Shown: piece after piece, positions 14,585 to 22,212 of the stretch
Layout of the letters: each line of letters opens with the position of its first letter
Numbering within the stretch: position 1 is the stretch's first letter
From: a virus
Reading direction: 5' to 3' (one strand)
Virus record (IMG/VR): IMGVR_UViG_3300009108_000017
Span: 1 to 43,773 of that record
DNA: 43,773 nt
Made by a program: the position numbers and the translations under genes
The notes under the pieces: model-generated
Seen by the model: the letters and a program-made list of their open reading frames with translations, nothing else
The model's database searches: none
Told to the model about the DNA's origin: nothing

Positions 14585-15000
14585 TAAGAATATTTGATAC
14601 CTTTTCTTTTTAAATTCATTCGATTAACTTGATGCTCTAATTGTAGTTCCTCTTTTGACCTTCCATCATACTCAACAGCCATATATTCTTCAATCATTAA
14701 CTGATTTATATTCACACCATCAACAATAATCTCTCCGAGTATTCTGCCATACTTTCCCTTCATATCCAAGTGGGTTTTTAAAGTAATACATGAACTTTTC
14801 TTACATTGATCTTTCAGAAATTGGGCAGCCAATTTGCCGTAAAATTTTTCTTCTTTATCTCTAGTACGGGATTCAGGAGTGTCAATACCATACAATCGTA
14901 TTCGTTGTTTAGCTAATACAATACCAAACCCCAAATCAATATCGACATCTACAGTATCACCATCTATGAATCTTCGTATCTTAGCTTTGTATTCATGCAT
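14584..15000 (-). CDS. Staphylococcal nuclease-like (SNase/thermonuclease) protein
   Basis: 138 residues, one SNase (OB-fold) domain. DGDTV (13-17), RLYGIDTPE (35-43) and KYGRILGE (83-90) place catalytic-type residues Arg35, Asp40, Glu43 and Arg86 almost exactly at staphylococcal nuclease numbering, so activity is expected: Ca-dependent cleavage of DNA or RNA. No signal peptide is seen, so it would act in the cytoplasm unless packaged. It begins one base after the stop of the secreted thioredoxin-like gene, suggesting co-expression. Host DNA breakdown is a plausible role. Confidence 0.92.
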   Translation of the reverse strand: MHEYKAKIRRFIDGDTVDVDIDLGFGIVLAKQRIRLYGIDTPESRTRDKEEKFYGKLAAQFLKDQCKKSSCITLKTHLDMKGKYGRILGEIIVDGVNINQLMIEEYMAVEYDGRSKEELQLEHQVNRMNLKRKGIKYS

Positions 15001-15001
15001 A

Positions 15002-15577
15002 TCAGTTCATCGAGCAGGGCATCCAAACTTTTTCATGTTTGTGGTAATGAATGTTTCCATTACAACCAAACCATATTGAAGCCTTTAATGCTTCTTCTGC
15101 TGTTTTATAAGTATGTGCAAAAATATCTCTTGAGTTAATAACTCCTTCAGGTGGTACTCTAGGATCACCAAACTCATTCATTGGGCCGTGACTTCCTTCA
15201 GGCTTCTTAATTATAATCTTTTCATTTTCTTGTACAAATACACCGATTGATTCATAAAATTTTTCTTTTCCACCATAACCAACAAGTCTAGCAACTTCTT
15301 CATTATTATCCCATATAACAAATGTTGGTGTATTACGAATTGGTGTTAATCGTCTTTCTTCCATAGCCATCTGAATCCACTTCGGCATTTCATCTGTTAT
15401 ATTAATTACTTTTAATGGAAGATATTTTGCATATTCGGTTTTGTGGTATGTTGGTTTAACTTCATTTAAAAACGATTGACAGAAACCACAATGGGGATTA
15501 CTGAACATTAATAACTCTGCAGCTGCAACGGGAAGAGCAACTAATAAAAACAGACATGCTAGTAATAATTTTTTCAT
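15002..15577 (-). CDS. Secreted thioredoxin-like protein with DUF3721-like tail
   Basis: 191 residues from the ATG at 15577, which has a GGAG site. A longer in-frame start at 15613 lies inside the gp23 terminator and would bury the signal peptide. MKKLLLACLFLLVALPVAAAE is a signal peptide. The thioredoxin fold shows CGFC (30-33) and the cis-Pro region NTPTF. The C-terminus (KTAEEALKAS... GCNGNIHYHKHEKVWMPC) matches the DUF3721 pattern of GC-x-G-x-H followed by WMPC. A periplasmic disulfide or redox role, or a virion-associated one, is inferred. It sits directly behind gp23's terminator. Confidence 0.85.
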   Translation of the reverse strand: MKKLLLACLFLLVALPVAAAELLMFSNPHCGFCQSFLNEVKPTYHKTEYAKYLPLKVINITDEMPKWIQMAMEERRLTPIRNTPTFVIWDNNEEVARLVGYGGKEKFYESIGVFVQENEKIIIKKPEGSHGPMNEFGDPRVPPEGVINSRDIFAHTYKTAEEALKASIWFGCNGNIHYHKHEKVWMPCSMN

Positions 15578-15591
15578 AGGGTTCTCCAAAT

Positions 15592-15627
15592 AAAAAAAGA
15601 GGGACAGGGACAAGTCCCCATCCCTCC
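15592..15627 (-). terminator. Terminator after gp23
   Basis: On the minus strand GAGGGA (15626-15621) pairs with TCCCTC (15604-15599) around an inner GGGA-CTTG-TCCC stem, followed by seven T residues (15598-15592). It is a textbook intrinsic terminator 23 bases past the gp23 stop. Confidence 0.9.
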
Positions 15628-15649
15628 AAATTTAAATAAACAACTTAAC

Positions 15650-16915
15650 TTACATCAAGTTGAGTACTTTAACTTTCCTGTAATACACGTTACCAGTTGA
15701 GGTATTCGTGCCAGCTTGACCCTGTGCCACAAATGGATTGTCAGCAATTCCATACCGAGTTTTGAAACCAATCTTCGGTTGGAAAGAGTTTTCACCCATT
15801 GCGCGAACCATCTGTAGAGGAACGTAAGGACAATAGAACATACCAGCATCATATGCACTAGATCCCTTATAACCAACTGTATAGAATTGGTCAGTTGTTC
15901 CACCCCAATATGGATCAATATAAACTTTCATCTTACCATTGAGAACACCAGCAAAAGTTCGCTGTGCATCATCAACGTCAAGACCAGTTGACATTGCCGG
16001 AGCATAGTCAAGAATACCAGCCATTGCCATAGCAGAAGCTACGTCAGATGAACAAATCATAAAGTTACCTTTACCGCGTCGAGTTGTTCGTGCAATAGCA
16101 TTCGCATCTCGCTCGATTTGATATAAAAGACCTTTGAATTTCTCAACCATCCAACGACCATTAGAGTCGGTGTTAAGATCGAAAACGCCAGCAGTCGTAG
16201 TATCAGTAGCTGCACCATAACGTGCATTTTTATAAATTCTACGAATTACTTCCCGGTTAATTTCTGCAAGAATCTCAGTAGAGAGAATATTCGCAAGTTC
16301 CGTTTCAGCATCCAAACCATGTACGGCTTTTAGATCCTGAGCAAGTTCCGTTGAGTACTCTGCTTTGAGAGCTCGAGTTTTAGCAGTAACAGAAGTTTTC
16401 GTGATGGTGAAAGCCATCTGAGAATAATTTGTTCCGCCACCATCGCCGAGAGCTTCACCCTGTGCAGTCGTATGACCAGTACCCGTTGTCCAAGTACCAT
16501 CAAACGGATTGTTAGTATCATCAGTAGCAACATGCGTACCAAGTCCACCACCAGTTGCATCAGTATCAGCTTCGTCAAATAATGCTTCAGCACCAGCTTG
16601 TGAAGTGTAATGTGATTTCATAGCAAAGATCAATCCCGTAGGACCGGTCATTGGCTGAACACCACATACATCATAAGCAATCATCTGAGGCATTGCTCTG
16701 CGAACTAGAGAAATAAGAATCGGATCCCACTTTGCAACTCCACCCGTGTCAGGCATGGTGCCTGAATCATTTGCAGGTTGCTCAGAGAGAAACTTCTCTT
16801 GATTTTCTAGGAGTCGTAGAGTAACATCTCTACGATAAGAATCTTTAATCTCAGGAAGGTCACCATGTTCCATTACTGGTTTCCACTTATCCTGAATAGT
16901 TTCAGATAAATACAT
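15650..16915 (-). CDS. 23: Major capsid protein gp23
   Basis: 421 residues, similar to marine T4-like gp23 and shorter than the 521 of T4. N-terminal IQDKWKPVMEH... RRDVTLRLLENQ is the prohead-core helix removed by gp21. The HK97-type body has WDPILISLVRRAMPQMIAYDVCGVQPMTGPTGLIFAM and a C-terminal EVNREVIRRI-like segment, and ends with the KTRYGIADNPF strand. It forms the hexamers of the capsid. It is followed by a strong terminator and preceded by gp22. A one-mismatch late promoter (TTTAAATA, 16986-16979) lies upstream. Confidence 0.97.
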   Translation of the reverse strand: MYLSETIQDKWKPVMEHGDLPEIKDSYRRDVTLRLLENQEKFLSEQPANDSGTMPDTGGVAKWDPILISLVRRAMPQMIAYDVCGVQPMTGPTGLIFAMKSHYTSQAGAEALFDEADTDATGGGLGTHVATDDTNNPFDGTWTTGTGHTTAQGEALGDGGGTNYSQMAFTITKTSVTAKTRALKAEYSTELAQDLKAVHGLDAETELANILSTEILAEINREVIRRIYKNARYGAATDTTTAGVFDLNTDSNGRWMVEKFKGLLYQIERDANAIARTTRRGKGNFMICSSDVASAMAMAGILDYAPAMSTGLDVDDAQRTFAGVLNGKMKVYIDPYWGGTTDQFYTVGYKGSSAYDAGMFYCPYVPLQMVRAMGENSFQPKIGFKTRYGIADNPFVAQGQAGTNTSTGNVYYRKVKVLNLM

Positions 16916-16978
16916 TTGTACTTCTCCTTTATTAATTTAAAATTTTAATTTAACAAACTTCATTTCACTTTATCCATA

Positions 16979-16986
16979 TATTTAAA
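16979..16986 (-). promoter_or_regulatory. Possible variant late promoter of gp23
   Basis: TTTAAATA on the minus strand, one mismatch from TATAAATA, 63 bases upstream of the gp23 ATG in the only gap between gp22 and gp23. A capsid gene is expected to have a late promoter, but the match is imperfect in AT-rich sequence. Confidence 0.35.
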
Positions 16987-16992
16987 ATAAGG

Positions 16993-18120
16993 TTACTTCT
17001 TTAAGTTAGAAATTGCAGCCATGACACTATCTATACTACCATCACTTTTCCCATCGGTCACTTCTTTGTTAGTTGCTGCCGTATCCTTATTATCTTCCAG
17101 TTTCTTTTCTGATTTAAAGTAACTGTTTTTAATAATGTTCAGTTTTTCTTTGTACTGTTCATCTGATTCGTAATCAACATCTTCAGTTAACTCTTTCATT
17201 TTTTCAATGTCTGTGTCAACCATGCCTTCTACGATATCACGGAATGCGTCTTTAGCTCTATAAGTATTTAAATCTTTCACCGTATCCATGTGCTTCTGAG
17301 TTTGCTCGTCAAGTTTAGTTTCCAGTTCGGCAACTTCTTGTACAAGACTCTCAAAGACATCTTCCTTTTCTTCTGGAACATCAATATAATGTTCCTCAAA
17401 TAACTTCTTCAAACCAGAAATAAAGCTCTCTGTAACTTCGTTGCGAACACCTTGTTCAACAGCGAGTTTATTTTCTTCCATCCATTCTTTAACAACATAA
17501 TTCATATACTCATCCATCTTCTCTGTCATCTCTTTCTGGATGCTTTCTGTTTTTTCTTCCATATCTTTCTTAGATTCTTCACGAACATGCTTACGAATCT
17601 TAGCAATCTTAGACTTAACTGCAGCTTCAAAAATTGTAGCAGCCTTTGTCTTAAATTCTTCAGAAAGTTCTTCTCCATCAATCAATGCAGAAACATCTTC
17701 AGAAACATCAACTTCGATTTCTTTTTCTTCCTTCTTGGCTTTAGACTCGTCTTTATCGTCATCTTCGTCATCATCATCTTTGTCTTTATCCAACCAAGGT
17801 GGTTTGCCTTCTTTTTTAGATTTAGATTCTTTCTTAGACTTAGATTCCATCTCATCTTCATCTTCGTCATCATCATCTTCATAATCATCATCTTCTTCTT
17901 TCTTTGCTTTAGCTTCTTGTTTTGCAGAAGCATTAGACTTTTTAGATTTGGGTGGAGTTTCTTTTTTGGTGCCATCTTCTCCATCAGGCTCTGAATCTTC
18001 TCGGCCTTCTTCATCATCTATATCAGGCATACCTAATTCTTTATTAGCACTTTTCTTCGCTTCTTCCATATCAACCTCTTCAAGTTTTCCATCATCTGTG
18101 AGTGTTTCTTTCTTTGCCAT
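16993..18120 (-). CDS. 22: Prohead core scaffold protein gp22
   Basis: 375 residues, longer than T4 gp22 (269). The first 160 residues are extremely rich in Asp, Glu, Lys and Ser with alternating acidic and KSKKE blocks; the rest is coiled-coil-like (FKTKAATIFEAAVKSKIAKIRK and MEEKTESIQKEMTEKMDEY), then a conserved region (VEGMVDTDIEKMKEL). Place between gp21 and gp23 and composition identify it as the scaffold cleaved during head maturation. The extra length is in the acidic N-terminal part. A late promoter lies 35 bases upstream. Confidence 0.88.
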   Translation of the reverse strand: MAKKETLTDDGKLEEVDMEEAKKSANKELGMPDIDDEEGREDSEPDGEDGTKKETPPKSKKSNASAKQEAKAKKEEDDDYEDDDDEDEDEMESKSKKESKSKKEGKPPWLDKDKDDDDEDDDKDESKAKKEEKEIEVDVSEDVSALIDGEELSEEFKTKAATIFEAAVKSKIAKIRKHVREESKKDMEEKTESIQKEMTEKMDEYMNYVVKEWMEENKLAVEQGVRNEVTESFISGLKKLFEEHYIDVPEEKEDVFESLVQEVAELETKLDEQTQKHMDTVKDLNTYRAKDAFRDIVEGMVDTDIEKMKELTEDVDYESDEQYKEKLNIIKNSYFKSEKKLEDNKDTAATNKEVTDGKSDGSIDSVMAAISNLKK

Positions 18121-18154
18121 TGTTAATCTCCTAAAAGTAATTTATTCGTTATAA

Positions 18155-18162
18155 TATTTATA
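18155..18162 (-). promoter_or_regulatory. Late promoter of gp22
   Basis: TATAAATA on the minus strand, 35 bases upstream of the gp22 ATG in the gp21-gp22 gap, with an AGGAG site between it and the gene. It would drive gp22 and, through it, gp23. Confidence 0.75.
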
Positions 18163-18165
18163 ACA

Positions 18166-18804
18166 TTAAAGATTTTGGAGGAATTTTGCAAAAACATCTA
18201 TCTTTTTTTGTTCCAATTCCCTCATTTTTGCGTTCTCAATAGTTTTCTTCATACTATTAATATCTCGTTCTTTGATAACACCATTCTCCCATACCCATTC
18301 TTTGCCTTCCATAATACCATTAACAAATGCATCTGGTGCTGACGGGTCAGCAACAATATCAACTGTAGACAAAACAAAATCTCCTTGTACTTCATTCACA
18401 CCCTTCTTGTTTGGTTTAACACTTCCCATACCTCTGGAAGATACACCAAGCTTAACTCCTTCGCTGATAAGATTTTTTACAATCTTACCATTTGGAGTAT
18501 CCATAACTTTTGCTTTACCAACAAAATTCTTACCATCTTCTTTTAATTCTTTAATAACATGAGAAACTCGATCCAAGTTAATAATGGGTCCCATTGGATG
18601 TCCAAGTTCTCCAAGAGCTCGACCTTCTGCAACATAACGCTTATTAAAATTATTCACTTCTTTCTTTAAAACAGCATGTGGATATAATCTACCATTCTGA
18701 TTTTTAATATCAGCCTGCATGAAGATACCTTTAATATACTGCTCTTTACCTTTACCCTCAGTAATATATTCAACCTCGTGAGTATGTTCAGTTATTAGTT
18801 TCAT
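18166..18804 (-). CDS. 21: Prohead core protease gp21
   Basis: 212 residues, the T4 gp21 length. The herpesvirus-type serine protease fold is visible: KGIFMQADIKNQNGRLYP, ELGHP (His of the catalytic pair), GKIVKNLISEGVKLGVSSRGMGS (Ser nucleophile region) and DIVADPSAPDAFV. It cuts the scaffold and capsid N-termini before DNA packaging. The start overlaps the stop of the basic 122-residue gene by 4 bases. Confidence 0.95.
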   Translation of the reverse strand: MKLITEHTHEVEYITEGKGKEQYIKGIFMQADIKNQNGRLYPHAVLKKEVNNFNKRYVAEGRALGELGHPMGPIINLDRVSHVIKELKEDGKNFVGKAKVMDTPNGKIVKNLISEGVKLGVSSRGMGSVKPNKKGVNEVQGDFVLSTVDIVADPSAPDAFVNGIMEGKEWVWENGVIKERDINSMKKTIENAKMRELEQKKIDVFAKFLQNL

Positions 18805-19169
18805 TCGCTTTCCCCTCTTTTCTTTAATCGTTCAGCTTCTGCACTACGAACTTTTGGTAATATCTTTTTTGCAATTCTTTTAATTACTGACTTCTTCTTA
18901 CTTAATTGTTTTTCTAATCGTTCTCTACCTGCCAATGATAAATCAGATTTTTTTCTATCTTTTAAAATTCTTTTTGCAATTAAATCTCTTGCCTTTTTCA
19001 ATGCTCTTGATTTTAATTTCTCTGGTGTTGCTCTACGTTTCATAGCAATCTTACGTTTACGAGCAATCTGTTTTGCTTTTGTTCTCATCATTCTTGACTT
19101 CTTCATACGAGTTGATTTACTCATCACCTCATCAAGAATATTGTCAATCATGTCATCAACTATTTTCAT
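18801..19169 (-). CDS. Highly basic small protein, likely prohead core component
   Basis: 122 residues with an extreme Lys/Arg content, especially 17-65 (MRTKAKQIARKRKIAMKRRA and similar), after a short acidic N-terminal helix (MKIVDDMIDNILDEVMSK). Proteins of this kind lie next to gp21 in many marine T4-like phages and may be the counterpart of T4 prohead core gp67/gp68 or an internal DNA-binding protein. The name is inferred from composition and place only. Overlaps both neighbours by 1-4 bases. Confidence 0.75.
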   Translation of the reverse strand: MKIVDDMIDNILDEVMSKSTRMKKSRMMRTKAKQIARKRKIAMKRRATPEKLKSRALKKARDLIAKRILKDRKKSDLSLAGRERLEKQLSKKKSVIKRIAKKILPKVRSAEAERLKKRGESE

Positions 19170-19540
19170 TACTTTTTAGTTTCATCCTTTGGTGTATCTT
19201 GTGATGCTTCCCATTCTTTATGTGTCATGTCAGAATGTACTTTATCACAATCATGGTTCTCAGTTCTTCGACCATCACCACCTGCACACTTACGTCTTTT
19301 ACCATTTGCTTTAATATACTCAGTTACTTTTTGAATGATACTTTCTTTTTTATTTTTAGACATTCGTTTTTCTATTTCTTTTTCTCTATCATCTTGTCGT
19401 TTATCTTGAGCCTTTTCCATATCAGCTCTACGAGCATCATTCTCTTTATCTCTATTGTCTTGACGTAACTTAGTTTCTTTTTTTCTATTTGCTTTTTTAA
19501 GGTCGTCAAGACCTTCTAAGTAAAGTTTAAAAGATTTCAT
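19169..19540 (-). CDS. Charged coiled-coil protein with MKSF N-terminus
   Basis: 123 residues. The N-terminus MKSFKLYLEGL resembles a short helix shared by small marine-phage head proteins. Residues 14-66 are almost only Lys, Arg, Asp and Glu and should form a long helix; the C-terminal part contains KCAGGDGRRTENHDCDK, with Cys and His that might bind metal. It lies in the gp20-gp21 interval where T4 has prohead core proteins. Specific function unknown. Confidence 0.7.
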   Translation of the reverse strand: MKSFKLYLEGLDDLKKANRKKETKLRQDNRDKENDARRADMEKAQDKRQDDREKEIEKRMSKNKKESIIQKVTEYIKANGKRRKCAGGDGRRTENHDCDKVHSDMTHKEWEASQDTPKDETKK

Positions 19541-19743
19541 TTATCTGCCTCTATAGGTTCTGGTGTTGGTGCAGCCTCTGGTGCAGGTGCATCTTTTGTT
19601 GGAAGTTCATATTTAAAAGTTGATTTTAAATCTTCAATGGCTTTAAAAGATTTATCTCTAAGAATCTGTGTCATACCTTCTTTAGCCTTGTTTAATTTTT
19701 TACTTAAAATATTTTTTAATACAGTACTTTTAATGTCAGTCAT
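19537..19743 (-). CDS. Small prohead-region protein (68 aa)
   Basis: 68 residues: a helical N-terminal 50 (MTDIKSTVLKNILSKKLNKA...) then a Pro/Ala/Glu tail (APAPEAAPTPEPIEADK). Overlaps both neighbours by 4-8 bases. No family recognised. Size and place, after the portal gene and before the protease gene, suggest the role of T4 gp67/gp68 in shaping the prohead core. Confidence 0.65.
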   Translation of the reverse strand: MTDIKSTVLKNILSKKLNKAKEGMTQILRDKSFKAIEDLKSTFKYELPTKDAPAPEAAPTPEPIEADK

Positions 19744-19972
19744 TTTTGATCCTTTCTTTCATTACATTTTTGATTGCTTCAATTAATAATTTATCTGTAA
19801 GAGTACCTTCTTTAATTAATTTTTTAATTTGTTTTTCATCATTTCCAACAATATTAATTTCTTCTGTTAATGTACCTTTCATTCTATTTGCTCTATAATT
19901 TTCCAGAAAACTTTGAGTCTTGACTTTTAAAATAGATTTCATAGTAGTTTGCGCTTTAGAAGTCCTCATCAT
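19736..19972 (-). CDS. Small helical protein overlapping the portal gene (78 aa)
   Basis: 78 residues, helical and basic. The first ATG (19972) lies inside the gp20 end and has GGGAG 6 bases upstream; a later ATG at 19942 has no clear ribosome site, so the long form is preferred. It overlaps gp20 by 17 bases. No family recognised; a prohead core or portal accessory role is inferred from place. Confidence 0.6.
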   Translation of the reverse strand: MMRTSKAQTTMKSILKVKTQSFLENYRANRMKGTLTEEINIVGNDEKQIKKLIKEGTLTDKLLIEAIKNVMKERIKND

Positions 19973-21482
19973 CTACATCTCCCATATCATCTTCTTCCTC
20001 TTCTGGTTTTTCTGCTGCCATTTGTTTATCAATTTCTTTAATCTGTTCTTCACTTTGTTGTAGAATATTTTTACGCAGATACTCTGCTGAAATATATTTA
20101 CCAACATACTCCTCAGCCATTGAAACTAACTCAAAACGATCCCTCATTATCTCAGAGCTCTTTAACTCCATGAAATGAGAATCTTTAGCCCAAATATAAT
20201 CAATACGATCTCTAATAGCAATCCAATCTTCTTCTTTGATAATACCTTTAAGAATCAACTGAACTCTCAATAAATCACAAAAGAGATAAGAAAACTTATG
20301 TCGTAAACGATTAATAAACTTTCCAAACTTTACTTCATCTCTTGTAATCTCAGAAGCTCTTCCAAGATTAAATTGTGTCGAATCAGTTCCCTCAATTCTT
20401 GAGATTGGAACATTCAAAGACTTATACAGTTTCTTTCTAAAATATTCTATGTCATCTGTTTCACCAAGATTCTGTCCACCAGGAAGTGTACTGATCTCAG
20501 TACCACGACCACCTTCTCGTCTTGGCAACCAGAAATCTTCCAACATGGAAAGATGTTTACGTTGATCTTCTACTTCTCCCGATGATGCGTTATAAATCAT
20601 TTTCTGTTTATAACGATTCATTACCTGTTGTAAGTACTGCTCTGCTTTCAACTTCGGAAGATTACCAACATCAATATAAAATATTCTTCGTTCCGGTGCC
20701 CTCGCTAATCTATAGATAACAAGTGCATCTTCTATCATTCGTAATTGGTTAAATGGTTTAATTGCTTTATACAAATAACCAATAACAATTTGTTTAGCTG
20801 TATCAATTAATCCTGAGTGAACATATGAAATCGCATCTGGTGCAACACGAACTGCATTTTGACTTCCTGGCATTCCTTGTTGAAATGTACCAGTTGTCAT
20901 TGAGTCTGGTGTGTACACATAATATTCAAGAACATTCTTAATAATTTCTATACCTTCACCAGTTTTTTCTTTTTCAACTTCACGAACTTTACTAATGTTC
21001 ATTGGGTCGATTGGAATTAATTCTTTAATTCCATCTTTAGGCCTACCCTTATCAACAACTATATGGTGATACAATCTTGCATCTATGTACCACTTTCTAA
21101 ACAAGTCTGTACCGTTATGATTAAAATCTAACAAGTCCAGAATTGTAGAGAACTCTGTATGTATCTTATCTTTAATACTATCAGTATAATCTAACTTATC
21201 TAAGTCAAGTGCTACTACTGGTTTTCCTTCTTCGTGAATTACTGCGTCATTAACTACATCTTCTACAGCCCCATCAACTTCTTGAGAAAAACTCATGTCA
21301 CGGTATTTTTGAACTAAAACCTTTTCATCTTTGGCATCAACATCTTGGTTAAGATAATGCCCCATGATGCCACCACCATCAATAACCGTAGTTGCACCAT
21401 CAAGATTCTCTGGTGTGACAAAAGTTTTTTGTTTCTTTTCTTTCTTAGATTTTAATTCAAAACCAAATAACTCAATCGCCAT
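19956..21482 (-). CDS. 20: Portal vertex protein gp20
   Basis: 508 residues, close to T4 gp20 (524). Signature segments include FRKWYIDARLYHHI, ELIPIDPMNISKVREV, GYLYKAIKPFNQLRMIEDALVIYRLARAPERRIFYIDVGNLP and the KFGKFINRLRHKFSYLF stem helix. Twelve copies form the head vertex channel, which serves capsid assembly, DNA packaging and neck attachment. The acidic C-terminus (EEEEDDMGDVDDEDF) is unusual in charge. The ribosome site AAGGA lies before the ATG, just after the gp19 terminator. Confidence 0.97.
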   Translation of the reverse strand: MAIELFGFELKSKKEKKQKTFVTPENLDGATTVIDGGGIMGHYLNQDVDAKDEKVLVQKYRDMSFSQEVDGAVEDVVNDAVIHEEGKPVVALDLDKLDYTDSIKDKIHTEFSTILDLLDFNHNGTDLFRKWYIDARLYHHIVVDKGRPKDGIKELIPIDPMNISKVREVEKEKTGEGIEIIKNVLEYYVYTPDSMTTGTFQQGMPGSQNAVRVAPDAISYVHSGLIDTAKQIVIGYLYKAIKPFNQLRMIEDALVIYRLARAPERRIFYIDVGNLPKLKAEQYLQQVMNRYKQKMIYNASSGEVEDQRKHLSMLEDFWLPRREGGRGTEISTLPGGQNLGETDDIEYFRKKLYKSLNVPISRIEGTDSTQFNLGRASEITRDEVKFGKFINRLRHKFSYLFCDLLRVQLILKGIIKEEDWIAIRDRIDYIWAKDSHFMELKSSEIMRDRFELVSMAEEYVGKYISAEYLRKNILQQSEEQIKEIDKQMAAEKPEEEEDDMGDVDDEDF

Positions 21483-21512
21483 ATATAGTTTCCTTGTTTA
21501 TTTCATAATAAT

Positions 21513-21539
21513 AAGGGGGTGAGAAACTCACCCCCCTTT
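21513..21539 (-). terminator. Terminator after gp19
   Basis: GGGGGTGAG (21515-21523) pairs with CTCACCCCC (21527-21535), a 9-bp GC-rich stem with an AAA loop, extended by flanking A/T bases. On the minus strand it is followed by TTATTATTAT. It lies 16 bases past the gp19 stop. Confidence 0.88.
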
Positions 21540-21554
21540 AATTTCACTAACTAT

Positions 21555-22175
21555 TTAGAAGTTACCACCAATCGTTTCATTTACGCCAATGCTAAATGGA
21601 CCTGCTTGGACTCGGCCTCTAACTCCGATTTCCCAATCATTGTCTTGAGTCGTACTACCATCAAAACCAGACTCTCCACCTGAATGGAAATTATTGACTG
21701 CAAATGTTACTGTATATTCTTCAACAGTATCATTTGAATCCATAGCAAGATCAATCGCACCAACTTCAACTGGATAGATGTCTTGTAACTTATATGAACG
21801 AATTGAATCACCACTTCGACCTAATTGAATTACTTGCGCACTACCATAAAGACTAGTATAATTCAATGTAGATACGTTAGCAGCATGAGCCGTAATCTGT
21901 CCACTCCAAACTTCAAAAGCCTGGCGTGTAGCAAATGTCGGATCACTCAAGACTGTTACAGTCCAATCTGCAAATGTACGATCTCCGGGAACTTTTAATT
22001 GGCGTCCACGAAAAGGTACATCAATATTACCTATGGTAGAAGCTGGAATTTGAGCTCCTTTACACAAGAACTCAATCTCACCAATACCAACATTATGAGC
22101 GATGTTCACACGAAACAGATTCGGTCGAACACCACCACGAAACTTCTGTTTAAAATCGTGAATATTTACTGCCAT
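21555..22175 (-). CDS. 19: Tail tube protein gp19
   Basis: 206 residues. FRVNIAHNVGIGEIEFLCKGAQIPASTIGNIDVPFRGRQLKVPGDRTFADWTVTVLSD is the classic gp19 N-terminal half, and SYKLQDIYPVEVGAIDLAMDSNDTVEEYTVTFAVNNF the C-terminal half. It stacks as hexamer rings to form the inner tube through which DNA passes. It has a late promoter just upstream and a strong terminator just downstream, so it is produced as a high-copy single-gene unit. Confidence 0.96.
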   Translation of the reverse strand: MAVNIHDFKQKFRGGVRPNLFRVNIAHNVGIGEIEFLCKGAQIPASTIGNIDVPFRGRQLKVPGDRTFADWTVTVLSDPTFATRQAFEVWSGQITAHAANVSTLNYTSLYGSAQVIQLGRSGDSIRSYKLQDIYPVEVGAIDLAMDSNDTVEEYTVTFAVNNFHSGGESGFDGSTTQDNDWEIGVRGRVQAGPFSIGVNETIGGNF

Positions 22176-22201
22176 GTTATTACTCCTTTAAGTTTTTATA
22201 G

Positions 22202-22209
22202 TATTTATA
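22202..22209 (-). promoter_or_regulatory. Late promoter of gp19
   Basis: TATAAATA on the minus strand, 27 bases upstream of the gp19 ATG and just after the gp18 stop. An AAAGGAG ribosome site lies between it and the start. Confidence 0.75.
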
Positions 22210-22212
22210 AGA

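Noticed and set aside
15578-15613. Upstream extension of the thioredoxin-like gene
   Set aside because: The extra residues come from the gp23 terminator and would displace the signal peptide from the N-terminus.
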